From contig DUMA01000022.1 of the NCBI GenBank assembly GCA_012840135.1, forward strand, positions 418,687 through 482,686: a stretch of 64,000 nucleotides of DNA, written 5' to 3'. The position numbers and the translations under genes are program-made. A model generated the notes under the pieces. That model was not told where the DNA came from. It did not search any database and saw nothing but the letters and a program-made list of their open reading frames with translations. Positions 34,863 to 43,983 of the stretch are shown here, one piece after another (the first letter of the stretch is position 1; every line of letters begins with the position of its first letter). This stretch comes from Thermoanaerobacterales bacterium. Lineage in GTDB: Bacteria > Bacillota > Thermosediminibacteria > Thermosediminibacterales > Tepidanaerobacteraceae.

Positions 34863-34905
34863 TTTAAATATTAATCGCAACACAGCGATATTCAGGAGGG
34901 ATAAC

Positions 34906-35127
34906 ATGCCATTTCAAAAAACCGTAGGAACTACCGCCGACAAGGATATACTCAACGACATGCTGATGACCGAAAAATACGTATCGGGCCACTATGAAAC
35001 AGCCATCATGGAATCTGCCAATGAATCCGTGAGAAACGCCCTTCGTCAGATCCAGGACGAAGAACAGCAGCACGCCAAAATGATCTTTGACGCCATGAAT
35101 CAGCGGGGCTGGTACAATCCTCAGTAA
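34906..35127 (+). CDS. CotF-family spore coat protein
   Basis: A 73-residue helical protein with the CotF C-terminal pattern: DKDILNDMLMTEKYVSGHYE, then ESVRNALRQIQDEEQQHAKM and the Tyr ending MNQRGWYNPQ. AGGAGG precedes the ATG. It forms a pair with the CotF-like gene upstream and ends in a strong terminator. CotF-type proteins are structural parts of the spore coat, which supports a spore-forming host. Confidence 0.85.
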   Translation: MPFQKTVGTTADKDILNDMLMTEKYVSGHYETAIMESANESVRNALRQIQDEEQQHAKMIFDAMNQRGWYNPQ

Positions 35128-35155
35128 AAAAGCAGTCCTTTGGGACTGCTTTTTT
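35126..35155 (+). terminator. Terminator after the CotF-like pair
   Basis: AAAAAAGCAGTCC pairs with GGACTGCTTTTTT around a 4-nt loop. Confidence 0.93.
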
Positions 35156-35191
35156 AAATACTTTAAATACATTATATATTGAGGTGCCGAT

Positions 35192-36502
35192 ATGGGTAAT
35201 GACAGATATGATGCAATAGTAGTCGGTGCAGGACCGGCCGGAAGCGCTGCCGCTATGACCATGGCCAAAAACAACATGTCAGTTCTGCTCATAGAGCGCG
35301 GAGAATATGCGGGAGCAAAGAACGTTTTCGGAGGGTCGGTCTACCGCCAGCCTATAGAAATTCTAATTCCCGCTTTCTGGGAGGAGGCTCCTCTAGAGCG
35401 GCCTGTCGTATCCGACGAACTGTGGCTGATGGATAACGATTCTGCCGTAAAAATAGGCTTTACGGGGCTTAAGTTCGCAAAACCACCTTATAATAAATTT
35501 ACCGCTATCAGGGCTAAATTTGACAGGTGGCTCGCCGATAAAGCCGTAAAAGCCGGGACACGCCTCATCACAAATACCCTCGTAAAAGATCTTTTATACG
35601 AAAAAACCGGAATTTTCGACCGCAAAGTTTCGGGAGTGATCCTGGAAAGCGGTGACAGGATTTATTCCGATATTGTGATACTGGCCGAAGGAGTCAGCGG
35701 CAATCTGGTAGAAAAGGCCGGCCTCAGGGAAAAGATTACTCCGGACGATTTAACCCTTTATGTGAAGGAAATACTTGAATTGCCATCCGGAAAAGTTGAA
35801 GAAAGGTTCAATCTTGAAAAAAATGAAGGTGCCAGTATCGGCATGGTAGGCTACCCTTCATCGGGCGCTATAGGTAAAGGGGCCATTTTTACAAATAAAG
35901 ACAGCCTATCTATAATGGTCGGGGCTTACTTAAACCAGATCATTGACAAGGGTTTAAATCCACATCTATTGCTGAAAAGGCTGAAACAGCACCCTATGGT
36001 CAAAAGACTCATTGAAGGTGCCAAAACCGTAGAGTTTCAGGCTCATACCATTCCCAAAGGAGGTTATGAGCAAATCCCCCAGCTTTCTGCCCCAGGCGTA
36101 ATGGTGACAGGCGATGCGGCCATCATGATAAGCGGCCGTCGAGGAACGGACCTTGCTATGCTGACGGGAATGTTCGCAGGAGAAATTGCTGCTCAGGCTA
36201 AAGCCGCTCAGGATTTCTCCGGAGAAATGCTAGCCAGTTATGATAGAAAAGTAAAAAACAGCTTTTTTATGAAAGATATAGCAGCCGGCAAAGGGGCGAA
36301 AAAATACTACGAACTGCATCCCGATGCGGATTTTCTTCTTTCCAAAGCAGCCAATGATGCGGCCTATGATTATTTTACGGTGGATTTACTCTCTTTCAAC
36401 ATTAAATTGGAAAAGATCATGGGGGAACTCAAGAATATGCAACCACTGCCTAAAACAGCATCCGACCTGTATCATGGTTATCTCCATTGGGGAGTGTTTT
36501 AA
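35192..36502 (+). CDS. fixC: FixC-like electron-transfer flavoprotein:quinone oxidoreductase
   Basis: FAD-dependent dehydrogenase of the FixC/GlcD-like geranylgeranyl-reductase superfamily, 436 residues. The dinucleotide site is AIVVGAGPAGSAAAMTMAKN near the N-terminus, and VMVTGDAAIMISGRRGTDLA is the C-terminal FAD motif. In FixABCX systems it hands electrons from the electron-transfer flavoprotein to quinone. GAGGTG precedes the ATG. fixX follows directly, 1 bp after the stop. No fixAB (etfBA) genes are in this window, so the flavoprotein partner must be elsewhere or the pair does another job. Confidence 0.9.
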   Translation: MGNDRYDAIVVGAGPAGSAAAMTMAKNNMSVLLIERGEYAGAKNVFGGSVYRQPIEILIPAFWEEAPLERPVVSDELWLMDNDSAVKIGFTGLKFAKPPYNKFTAIRAKFDRWLADKAVKAGTRLITNTLVKDLLYEKTGIFDRKVSGVILESGDRIYSDIVILAEGVSGNLVEKAGLREKITPDDLTLYVKEILELPSGKVEERFNLEKNEGASIGMVGYPSSGAIGKGAIFTNKDSLSIMVGAYLNQIIDKGLNPHLLLKRLKQHPMVKRLIEGAKTVEFQAHTIPKGGYEQIPQLSAPGVMVTGDAAIMISGRRGTDLAMLTGMFAGEIAAQAKAAQDFSGEMLASYDRKVKNSFFMKDIAAGKGAKKYYELHPDADFLLSKAANDAAYDYFTVDLLSFNIKLEKIMGELKNMQPLPKTASDLYHGYLHWGVF

Positions 36503-36503
36503 A

Positions 36504-36800
36504 GTGGGCAATTTCCTGAAAACTGCCGAAAATCCCCTGGATTATGTAGAAATAAAAACAGACGGGACATCTCATATTTCTATTAAAGAGCCCCGTCTCT
36601 GCAAGGAACAATGTGAAAATAAGCCATGTACCTATTATTGCCCTACGAGAGTTTTCTACTGGGATGGCGACACGCAAAACATACAGGTGATATACGCCCG
36701 CTGCGTCGAATGCGGAGCGTGCCCGTATGGCTGCCCTCATGGCAATATAGACTGGCATTTTCCAGCAGGAGGGTATGGAGTCTTATACAGGCACGGCTGA
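36504..36800 (+). CDS. fixX: FixX-like ferredoxin
   Basis: A 98-residue ferredoxin-like protein that partners FixC. Cys motifs are CKEQCENKPCTYYCP in the first half and CVECGACPYGCPHGNID in the second. Together these can ligate a [4Fe-4S] cluster, and the first group may hold more. It starts with GTG 36504 after GGGGAGTG, 1 bp behind the fixC stop; a longer in-frame version would begin inside fixC and is not credible. Its last 18 bp overlap the end of the convergent HIRAN gene. Confidence 0.9.
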   Translation: MGNFLKTAENPLDYVEIKTDGTSHISIKEPRLCKEQCENKPCTYYCPTRVFYWDGDTQNIQVIYARCVECGACPYGCPHGNIDWHFPAGGYGVLYRHG

Positions 36801-37655
36801 TTGTTTTTCCGATATAAGTCTTGCCCGAATGGCAATCCTCTGATCATGATAAAAACTATCAGGCAGTACCAGTGAAATCATGGCTTCATACCGGCTTCCC
36901 CTTCTCATGTTGAAATTCACTATCGAAGCTATGCACCTGGGTATATATCCCAGATCTATTCCTTTTTCAGTATAGATGTGTACTGCGTTGGGGTCATGAA
37001 TATTGTTCTCCTCACGTTCGAATATGACCTTATTGCCCAACGTCAAAAAATCTATGGAGTTATACCGCCGGTCATGGCATAAACCGGTCGGATGAATATA
37101 GAAGGAAATTTCAGGTTCGGAATATATAAGCTTAGGATCTACCGCCGGTATCCTGAAAAACCCTATATCCAGGTCTTCCTCCGTTTCTTTTATAGAATTT
37201 CCGTAGAAATATTCAGCAGCAATATTGGTCCTGAGGATGGAGGGCAACAATTTTTCTAAAAACAGGCTCTCCGACATGCCCGATTTCAGCAGCTGTAATA
37301 TCGCAAGGCCAGGCCCCAGGGCGCCGTTCTTAAAATAGCACACGGCCTCCGCAAGCTTTATTAACTTAATCTCATCCTTAAGTTCACTGTGCATGCAGGC
37401 CGGAGCATCCACAATAACAAATCCGGCAACTTCAGGGAAAAACGCCTGTTTTACCGGACTTGCAATGCGCCCAGTCAAAACGTCATTGTAATGTTTGAAA
37501 GTAAACACATCATCGATGGACTCCATATTCAGGTTGAGTACCGAAAAGGAAGTTTCTCCCGCAGGCGACAATTCTATCCGGAAAAGCTCCCCATGCTTTT
37601 CCGCTATACTGGAAACTCCCAGCCACATGGTAAATGTAAAATCTTTATTTCCCAT
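36783..37655 (-). CDS. HIRAN-domain protein
   Basis: A 290-residue protein with a C-terminal HIRAN domain (about 205-280): LTLGNKVIFEREENNIHDPN, then AVHIYTEKGIDLGYIPRCIA. HIRAN domains bind DNA 3' ends in eukaryotic HLTF; bacterial stand-alone versions are uncharacterised. The first 200 residues are not recognised. The ATG has GGGGG 8 nt upstream. The end overlaps fixX by 18 bp on the other strand. A DNA-repair role would be a guess. Confidence 0.8.
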   Translation of the reverse strand: MGNKDFTFTMWLGVSSIAEKHGELFRIELSPAGETSFSVLNLNMESIDDVFTFKHYNDVLTGRIASPVKQAFFPEVAGFVIVDAPACMHSELKDEIKLIKLAEAVCYFKNGALGPGLAILQLLKSGMSESLFLEKLLPSILRTNIAAEYFYGNSIKETEEDLDIGFFRIPAVDPKLIYSEPEISFYIHPTGLCHDRRYNSIDFLTLGNKVIFEREENNIHDPNAVHIYTEKGIDLGYIPRCIASIVNFNMRRGSRYEAMISLVLPDSFYHDQRIAIRARLISEKQSAVPV

Positions 37656-37746
37656 GAATAATACCCCCTGAAATCCTCTTTTAAAAAGATTTTACCACTT
37701 ATTCTGTACATCTCAGGGGTACGATAAAAAAATATGAAGAAACTTT

Positions 37747-38814
37747 CTATATTAAACCTGTTATCCGCGCCATGCTCCATTCAGCTTGTTCTCTTATCAC
37801 TTCCGATGGATCATCCATCAATTTCTTTAATAGCAGGATTATCTTCTCCTTATCTGTTTCTCCTTTCACCATATTCCCCAGGACGCAGATGGCATTTCTC
37901 CGAAGCACATTTCTTCCCCGCCATCCGGCAGCGGTAGGCTTGAAGATCTTCTCAAAATTCCCTTTGCCCATAGCAGCCAGTTCCATTAAATTGGTGATGG
38001 CAGGCATATCCGGCACAAACTCCGGATGATGAGGTATCCTTACACTGTCATTATGAGGGCATGCTTCCTGACAAGTATCGCATCCGAAAATGCTGTTGCC
38101 CATGGTTCTTCTGAATTCTTCCGGAATTGAGCTCCTCATCTGGGTTATATATGACAGGCATCGCTGGGGATTTATTTGAAAAGGCGCCATCAGCGCACCG
38201 GTGGGGCATGACTTCACACACCGGCCGCAGTGGTCGCATAGGTCAGGAGCGGGTTTATCGGGTTCAAATTCTATATCGGTCAATATTTCTCCCAGGAATA
38301 CCCATGAACCCAGTTCTTGCGTAAAAAGACAGGTGTTTTCTCCAATCCAGCCAATTCCCGCCCTTCGGGCTGCCGCTCTATCCGGGAGAGCCCCGGTATC
38401 CACAAAAAATTTAAATCGTCCCCGTTTTCTTTCGGAAATGAATTCTGCAACGGCTTTGAGTTTGTCTATCATGACGCAGTGGTAATCTTTTACCATGGCA
38501 TAACGGGATATCCTGCCATGAAGGTGTTTTAATACGGATTTGTCGCCTTCATCTCTTCTCCCGGTTTCCTCCGGTCTATACGGTTTTATGAGATACCCCA
38601 TGGCGAAACATATGATGGTTTTGGCACCTGGCAGAAGCCTTTCGGGGTAACATCTGAGCTCGATATCCTGTTCCTCAAAGGGTGAAAGCAATCCCTTCTC
38701 TTTTTTCTGCTCTAAAATCTTCTTTTCTTCCAAAAAAGGTTCTGCTGACGCAAAACCTGCAACGTCCAGGCCTATATCTTCTGCGAACTTTTTTATATCT
38801 TCTTTTAGACCCAT
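37747..38814 (-). CDS. queG: Epoxyqueuosine reductase QueG
   Basis: Cobalamin- and Fe-S-dependent enzyme that reduces epoxyqueuosine to queuosine in tRNA, 355 residues. It has the QueG N-domain with FVDTGALPDRAAARRAGIGW and GENTCLF, then two [4Fe-4S] motifs, CDHCGRCVKSCPTGAL and FGCDTCQEACPHN. A HEAT-like C-terminal tail (from about residue 290; NVLRRNAICVLGNM) binds tRNA. I chose the ATG at 38814 because GGAG lies 9 nt upstream; an ATG at 38823 abuts that site. No other queuosine genes are visible here. Confidence 0.95.
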   Translation of the reverse strand: MGLKEDIKKFAEDIGLDVAGFASAEPFLEEKKILEQKKEKGLLSPFEEQDIELRCYPERLLPGAKTIICFAMGYLIKPYRPEETGRRDEGDKSVLKHLHGRISRYAMVKDYHCVMIDKLKAVAEFISERKRGRFKFFVDTGALPDRAAARRAGIGWIGENTCLFTQELGSWVFLGEILTDIEFEPDKPAPDLCDHCGRCVKSCPTGALMAPFQINPQRCLSYITQMRSSIPEEFRRTMGNSIFGCDTCQEACPHNDSVRIPHHPEFVPDMPAITNLMELAAMGKGNFEKIFKPTAAGWRGRNVLRRNAICVLGNMVKGETDKEKIILLLKKLMDDPSEVIREQAEWSMARITGLI

Positions 38815-39210
38815 ACAATACATCTCCGTTTAAACTAGAAGGTCTTTTCCATCTCTTTAAGAGCAAATCTATGTGCATCTTCGTCAAAGGATGCAACACC
38901 TTCTCTATAAACATTTACCTTTCAAAATTATACCATATCCTTAATAACCAGTCAAAACAATGCTATATAATATTAACAATTTTTTAATAATTTCTAGACT
39001 CATTAAATATATTAAATGCCCTAATCAGAGAGCTTTTTGATACCCCATCGTCAATATTTGCTTTGAGAGGGCTTTGTGTAACGGCCTGGGGTTTATTCCG
39101 TGAATGCAAAATAAAAATGCCTCAATCAGAGGCATATTTCCATTTAAATTATATTATAAATAATTTATGAAACAAGGATACCTTAAAGGTATCCTTACGA
39201 TTTTCTTATT
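38815..39210. other. Intergenic region with two hairpins and a short coding-like remnant
   Basis: It contains the tRNA terminator and another hairpin (39117-39135, ATGCCTC/GAGGCAT). On the minus strand around 38840-38925 there is a startless frame reading VNVYREGVASFDEDAHRFAL and KEMEKTF before its stop. It has a protein-like composition but no start codon; it may be the tail of a lost gene. I see nothing else. Confidence 0.35.
39174..39197 (-). terminator. Terminator of tRNA-Leu
   Basis: AAGGATACC pairs with GGTATCCTT, with TTGTTTC following on the minus strand, 14 bp past the tRNA 3' end. Confidence 0.7.
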
Positions 39211-39294
39211 TGGTGCGGAGAGCGGGAATCGAACCCGCACGGATAAACCATACGCCCCTCAAACGTACGCGTCTGCCAATTCCGCCATCTCCGC
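39211..39294 (-). tRNA. tRNA-Leu (anticodon GAG)
   Basis: An 84-nt class II tRNA with CCA encoded. The acceptor stem GCGGAGA pairs with TCTCCGC. The D-arm has TTGGCAGAC and the T-arm GGTTCGATTCC. The anticodon loop TTGAGGG is closed by TACGT/GCGTA, giving anticodon GAG, and the variable arm is short. Confidence 0.95.
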
Positions 39295-39390
39295 GCTTTG
39301 ACAATAAATATTATATACGGTAATTATATTAATGTCAATAATCACTTTCTAAATCTCCCCGCAATATGCGTCTGGGGCAATTTAATGATT

Positions 39391-39618
39391 TCAATAGCCT
39401 GTGATTAACTTCAACACAAAATAGATTCCCAGGACCACTCCGAATATCATGAATAGCGATGGCAGCACCAGCTCAAAGGCGGCTATTATCATGGCCACGA
39501 TATCCTTTATCCCGAACTCGATTTTTTTGCAGGCATCCCCCCCATAATCCCGTTCGGAGCCATCCTGTTCCGGATAGTAATAGCAATAATATCCGCTGCC
39601 GCCTCGATTTTTTTTCAT
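39391..39618 (-). CDS. Small Tyr-rich membrane protein, unknown
   Basis: A 75-residue protein with a polar Tyr-, Gly- and Cys-rich N-terminus (RGGSGYYCYYYPEQDG) and a long hydrophobic C-terminal stretch (about residues 40-72) that could form two short membrane segments. The ATG has GGAGG 10 nt upstream, which supports real translation. It lies 36 bp behind the peptide-binding lipoprotein gene in the same direction and may be co-transcribed. I do not recognise the family. Confidence 0.6.
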   Translation of the reverse strand: MKKNRGGSGYYCYYYPEQDGSERDYGGDACKKIEFGIKDIVAMIIAAFELVLPSLFMIFGVVLGIYFVLKLITGY

Positions 39619-39654
39619 CAGAATTCCACCTCCACCACGATAAGCCCGCTTCTC

Positions 39655-41307
39655 CTATTCCACCCACCAATCTTCAATGCTGTTGAAAAGATTCACCGGA
39701 TCGGGCTGAAAGCCTTTTATCCTCTTGTTTATAGCCAAAAGATTGTTGGGACTGTAAAGGAAAATGTAGGGCTGATCACGGCTTATTATTTCCTGAGCCT
39801 GATACAGGAGCGCCTTTTGCTCCTGCTCCAGATTGGAAGACTGTGCTTTTATCAGTATTTCATCCAGTTGAGGGTTGGAGTAAGATACGAAATTGTAACC
39901 GTTTTTTATTTCATCTATTGAAAACATGAATCTCAAATCAGGATTTGGCGATAACTTCCATCCCATGATAGCCGCATCGAATTTTTTACCCATAACTCTG
40001 GTTTTTAATTCTTCCCATGTTACATTTACTATATTTATAGATATGCCCACTTCTTTTAAATCCTTCTGGATATCGGAAGCGGCTTGATAGCGGGCGGCAT
40101 TGGAAGTATTCACCAGCAGTTCAAATTCAAATATTTTTTTCCTTCCGCCCACCTTTTTCTCCAGTATGCCATCCCCATCTTCATCCTTCCATCCAGCACT
40201 TTTAAACATCTGTACGGCTTTATCTCTGTCAAAAGGCTGGTGCTGCACCTGCGGGTTGTAGGCCCATGAGAACGGCATTATCGGGCTGTCCACGAGGACG
40301 CCTCTCCCCAAAGTGGTATCCTGCAGTATTTTATTTCTGTCAATACTCATCAAAATGGCCCGGCGTATGGTCGTATCATTAAAAAGTTCATTTTTTAGAT
40401 TCAGAGCCATAAACTCAAAATATCTGGAAGGATAGTGGAGCAGGCTGACATTCGACATGCTTTGAAAAATGTCCCAGTCCTGAGTGTCTATGGGCATTAA
40501 GTCCACTTCCTGGTTTTTAAAGGCCTCCTTCATGGAATTCACATCGGGAAATATTCTTATAATTATATCCTCGATGTACGGCTTTCTGCCGTAATAATCC
40601 TCATTTCTTTTCAATTCAATGGTGTCACTGTCCTGTCTCGTAATTTTGTATTTGCCCGTTCCCGATGGTTTTGGCATGTACTGTCCGTCAGATGTTTTTT
40701 TGGAGGAACCTTCGGTTTTACCTTTTTCCGATAAAAGATATGATGCAGGAAGTATGCCTACTGTCATGCCGTATAGAAAACCAGCATCGGGCCTGTAAAG
40801 ATTTATGATAAATGTATTCTTGTCAGGGGCGGAAAAACTTTCTATATTGTCAAATTCGGGAAACAATTTAACCTTATCTTTCTTTTCCTTCAGACTTTTT
40901 ATTTGTTTTATTCTATCGAAGGTAGCTTTGATATCAGTGGAAGAAAACGTCCCACCGTTATGCCATTTAACATCGTCCATCAATTTAAAAGTGTATGTCC
41001 TGCCATTGCCTGAAATTTCCCAGGCTTTAGCCAGCGCCGGCTTTATCCTGCCCTGGCCGTCAATTTTAACCAATCCTTCATATATCAATGAATCAAGAGA
41101 TTTTTCTTCATCGGTCTGAGCGTTCAATGGATCGAGAGTTACAGCGGAAGTTACTCCAATATTTATTCTTCCACCGCTTTTGGGGACTGCCGAAGTATTA
41201 TTTTTCTGTTCTTTCTCCTGAACGGGATTTACCGAATTATCGGAACACGCAGTCAGCAGAAAAATAAATAGAAAAAAAACCGTAAAAAATCTCGCGAATC
41301 TCTTCAT
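39655..41307 (-). CDS. Extracellular solute-binding lipoprotein, family 5 (peptide/nickel type)
   Basis: Lipoprotein of 550 residues. A signal peptide ends in the lipobox FLLTACS and is followed by an Asn/Gln/Lys-rich linker. The SBP-family-5 (DppA/OppA/NikA) fold then follows, with SLIYEGLVKI, AWEISGNGRTYTFKLMDDVK and the family signature WHNGGTFSSTDIKATFDRI. The ATG at 41307 has GGGGGG 5 nt upstream. No permease or ATPase genes accompany it, so it is an orphan receptor that may share the DppBC-type permeases at 51.7-53.6 kb. The ligand is unknown. Confidence 0.92.
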   Translation of the reverse strand: MKRFARFFTVFFLFIFLLTACSDNSVNPVQEKEQKNNTSAVPKSGGRINIGVTSAVTLDPLNAQTDEEKSLDSLIYEGLVKIDGQGRIKPALAKAWEISGNGRTYTFKLMDDVKWHNGGTFSSTDIKATFDRIKQIKSLKEKKDKVKLFPEFDNIESFSAPDKNTFIINLYRPDAGFLYGMTVGILPASYLLSEKGKTEGSSKKTSDGQYMPKPSGTGKYKITRQDSDTIELKRNEDYYGRKPYIEDIIIRIFPDVNSMKEAFKNQEVDLMPIDTQDWDIFQSMSNVSLLHYPSRYFEFMALNLKNELFNDTTIRRAILMSIDRNKILQDTTLGRGVLVDSPIMPFSWAYNPQVQHQPFDRDKAVQMFKSAGWKDEDGDGILEKKVGGRKKIFEFELLVNTSNAARYQAASDIQKDLKEVGISINIVNVTWEELKTRVMGKKFDAAIMGWKLSPNPDLRFMFSIDEIKNGYNFVSYSNPQLDEILIKAQSSNLEQEQKALLYQAQEIISRDQPYIFLYSPNNLLAINKRIKGFQPDPVNLFNSIEDWWVE

Positions 41308-41499
41308 AGCGTCCCCCCGCATTTATGTAAAATCGCCATCAAAACCATTATATTATATACTCGCACCGGGGTCAATTTCCAATGACTGGATATCCTGATA
41401 TTATCTTATCTTTGTTTTCCCTGATAAGCTTGTAAAGCCTCAAAATATCTGGTAATATATAGTAAATCATTTTTTAATCATAAATGGAGGTTTGTCCGT

Positions 41500-41937
41500 A
41501 TGGAAAGAACTTTCGTCATGATTAAGCCCGATGGCGTAAAACGGGGGTTGGTAGGAAGAATACTGCAGAGATACGAACAAAAAGGTTTAAGACTAGTTAA
41601 GGCCAGGTTGATGGAAGTATCAAGGGAGCTGGCTGAAAAGCATTACGGTGAACATCGTTCAAAACCGTTCTTCCATGAGCTCATCGATTATATAACTTCC
41701 GGCCCGGTTTTTGCTATGGTGCTGGAGGGCAATAAAGCCATAAGTATTGTCCGGCTATTAAACGGAGCTACGAAGGTGGAAGATGCGCTGCCGGGTACCA
41801 TCCGCGGAGATTTTGCCGTTTCAACCACGGAAAATCTGGTCCACGGTTCCGACAGCGCTGCAAGCGCCGAGCGCGAAATATCCCTCTGGTTCCCCGATGA
41901 TTCTACTTCATCCTTATCAGCTTCGGATTGTCTATGA
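41500..41937 (+). CDS. ndk: Nucleoside diphosphate kinase
   Basis: Transfers the gamma-phosphate of ATP to nucleoside diphosphates through a phospho-His. The N-terminus is [27 protein letters not shown] is conserved, and the active His is in [16 protein letters not shown]. At 145 residues it is typical. One variation is [11 protein letters not shown] where most enzymes have GATNPxxAxPG. The ATG has GGAGG 9 nt upstream. The end overlaps the convergent PncB-like gene by 35 bp. Confidence 0.96.
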   Translation: MERTFVMIKPDGVKRGLVGRILQRYEQKGLRLVKARLMEVSRELAEKHYGEHRSKPFFHELIDYITSGPVFAMVLEGNKAISIVRLLNGATKVEDALPGTIRGDFAVSTTENLVHGSDSAASAEREISLWFPDDSTSSLSASDCL

Positions 41938-42937
41938 GCCCTGGAATTCTGCCTCTCTTTGCTATGGGAGTACCGTCGACCATCTTAAGGTCCAGGGTCA
42001 TGTCAATGGGAGAGGCTCCGGATATGTAGCTTCCTACTCCGAAAGCATCGGCCCCAGCGGCGGAAAGCTCCCTGATTCTATCGGGAGACAAACCACCTGA
42101 AACAAATATTTTTACATAATTATATCCCTTTTGGTCGAGTCTCTTTCTCACTTCATTCACCAGCTCTGGAGTAACCCCTCCCCTTTCGCTGGGGGTATCA
42201 AGTCTTACTCCTTCCAGTGTTCTGCCCAGAGCTTCCGCTACTGCCAGGGCTTCTTCGGCCTCATCCTTGAAAGTATCCACCAGAATAATCCTGGGGGAAT
42301 CCGGCGGCATTATCTCATCGTAAACCCGGGCCACAGAAACGGTATCCCCGGCCATCAGCATGGCTGCATGGGGAATGGTACCCGATGGCTCCCGTCCCAG
42401 AAGCTTTGCTGCCAGTATGCAACTGGCATTATCGGCTCCGCCTATTACTGCGGCCCTCTCCATAACCGGCGCCACCGCAGGGTGTACGTGCCTGGCGCCA
42501 AAACATATGTAAACCTTGTCTCCGGCAGCTTCCCTGCATTGCCTGGATGCCGTGGCCCATGCGCTGGAATGTGCCATCATTCCTAGCAGTACCGTTTCAA
42601 ACATGCCGAACTCTTCGTAGGCTCCCTTTATCCTCATGACGGTATCTTTCGGTCCGAAAGATTCACCTTCGGGTAGTGCATAAATCTCGATATTTTTATC
42701 TTTTAACAGACTTAAAACCTCTTCTACTCCGCAAATTATTCCGGATTTCCTGGGAAATACTTCTGCTACTACTTCCTTTCCGGAAAGGCCCATGTGCCTT
42801 AAAATATCCATGGTCTTGATAAAATAAATGTCCGTGGTCAAACCGGCTTTTATTTCGTCGTGATTTGCCGAAAAGAAGGGCCTCCGGGAGTCCGGTTCGT
42901 ATTTTTTGACATCCTCTAAATTTTTAAGTTCTTCCAT
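41903..42937 (-). CDS. Nicotinate phosphoribosyltransferase-like protein
   Basis: PRPP-dependent enzyme of the nicotinate phosphoribosyltransferase family (NAD salvage), short form of 344 residues. Motifs include [15 protein letters not shown] at the N-terminus and [26 protein letters not shown] (active His region), [24 protein letters not shown] and the phosphate-binding [15 protein letters not shown] with [12 protein letters not shown] follow. The ATG has AGGAGAG upstream. It is the last gene of a minus-strand run with DUF441, SLT, coaE and polA. Quinolinate PRTase is related but lacks the extended N-terminus. Confidence 0.88.
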   Translation of the reverse strand: MEELKNLEDVKKYEPDSRRPFFSANHDEIKAGLTTDIYFIKTMDILRHMGLSGKEVVAEVFPRKSGIICGVEEVLSLLKDKNIEIYALPEGESFGPKDTVMRIKGAYEEFGMFETVLLGMMAHSSAWATASRQCREAAGDKVYICFGARHVHPAVAPVMERAAVIGGADNASCILAAKLLGREPSGTIPHAAMLMAGDTVSVARVYDEIMPPDSPRIILVDTFKDEAEEALAVAEALGRTLEGVRLDTPSERGGVTPELVNEVRKRLDQKGYNYVKIFVSGGLSPDRIRELSAAGADAFGVGSYISGASPIDMTLDLKMVDGTPIAKRGRIPGLIDNPKLIRMK

Positions 42938-42953
42938 AATTTCAATCTCTCCT

Positions 42954-43403
42954 TTAATGTTTTACAAGGCTCAAGACTACCGCCACTATACCGGCTGCGG
43001 TCATCGGTCCAATGGGGACTCCTTTGAAAAATGCGACACCTATTACGGAGCCCAGGACTATCCCCACCACTACGGAAGGGTCGTCGGTGATCAAACCCAG
43101 CCCCCGTCCCGATAATATAACCGTTATGGCTCCTGCGACAAGTGCTATAATTGCAATGGGACTTGAAAGTATGGCCTTTATATCCTTCAATGTTATTTTA
43201 CCGGTGACAAAAGGTGTGAGAATACCGACGGTTAAAATAATTATACCCCATTTTATAGCATTCTTGTCCAGAAAAATCAATGCTTCTTTCAAATTCAACA
43301 ATTTCAGGCCGAGTACCACCGTGGCTGACAGGGCCAGTGAATTATTCTTGCTTAAAACCCCTAGTATAAGTATGATTAAAATTGCAAGTATGCCCTGGTC
43401 CAT
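42954..43403 (-). CDS. DUF441 membrane protein
   Basis: Integral membrane protein of 149 residues with four to five hydrophobic segments (ILAILIILILGVLSKN, WGIIILTVGILTPFVTG, PIAIIALVAGAITVILSG and a C-terminal one), matching DUF441 (YtwI-like) proteins. The function is unknown. I chose the ATG at 43403 because GGAGG lies 8 nt upstream; a longer in-frame extension overlaps the transglycosylase gene. It is between the SLT and pncB genes with short gaps. Confidence 0.88.
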   Translation of the reverse strand: MDQGILAILIILILGVLSKNNSLALSATVVLGLKLLNLKEALIFLDKNAIKWGIIILTVGILTPFVTGKITLKDIKAILSSPIAIIALVAGAITVILSGRGLGLITDDPSVVVGIVLGSVIGVAFFKGVPIGPMTAAGIVAVVLSLVKH

Positions 43404-43416
43404 CGACCCATCCTCC

Positions 43417-43983
43417 TCATATTCTATATAATTTCTTATACCATTTGTAGGCTTTCTTGACTTTTGATACAAAATCTCTCGTTTCTGTAAAAGGTATGTT
43501 GTCTTCTATGTTCCCTTTTATCTGCCCTGACTCTATCCATTCCGCAACATTCCCTCTTCCACCGTTGTACGCTGCCAAAGCTAGAGTTATATTCCCGTCA
43601 AATTCCTCAAGTAAACTGGACAGATACCATGTTCCAATTTTTATATTTGTTTCCGGCAACACCAGGGTTTCCATTCTAAAATTCTTCATGCCCATTTTCC
43701 CCGCAGCCCATCTTGCCGTCTCAGGCATTATCTGCATCAGGCCGATAGCGCCCTTGTTTGAAACTACATCCGGTGAAAAATTGCTTTCAACTTTTATCAC
43801 CGCAGCAACCATATAGGGGTCCACCCGAAATTCCTCCGAATACTTCACTATGTAGTCCTGGTATTTCAGAGGATAAAGGTACCTCATAAACCATGAGATA
43901 TTATTGTAAAGTGCTAAAAGTCCGATGATGACAATCAATGCTGCTGCAATTTTTTTTGCCACGACTGTTCTATTTCCCTCCAT
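43417..43983 (-). CDS. Lytic transglycosylase (SLT domain), membrane-anchored
   Basis: Cleaves peptidoglycan glycan strands. A hydrophobic anchor (about residues 10-30) is followed by an SLT domain: YMVAAVIKVESNFSPDVVSN with the catalytic Glu in VESNFSP, GAIGLMQIMPETA, and LALAAYNGGRGNVAEW. The ATG at 43983 overlaps the coaE end by 49 bp and has only a weak ribosome site; a GTG at about 43965 is an alternative. The same order coaE-SLT after polA is common in clostridial genomes. Confidence 0.92.
   Translation of the reverse strand: MEGNRTVVAKKIAAALIVIIGLLALYNNISWFMRYLYPLKYQDYIVKYSEEFRVDPYMVAAVIKVESNFSPDVVSNKGAIGLMQIMPETARWAAGKMGMKNFRMETLVLPETNIKIGTWYLSSLLEEFDGNITLALAAYNGGRGNVAEWIESGQIKGNIEDNIPFTETRDFVSKVKKAYKWYKKLYRI

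Noticed and set aside
36324..36503. N-terminal extension of the FixX frame
   Set aside because: It overlaps the fixC coding end out of frame; the GTG at 36504 has a proper ribosome site and gives the usual FixX length.
41783..42100. Plus-strand reading frame over the end of ndk and the PncB-like gene
   Set aside because: It is antisense to a strongly supported gene and has no family signature or ribosome site.
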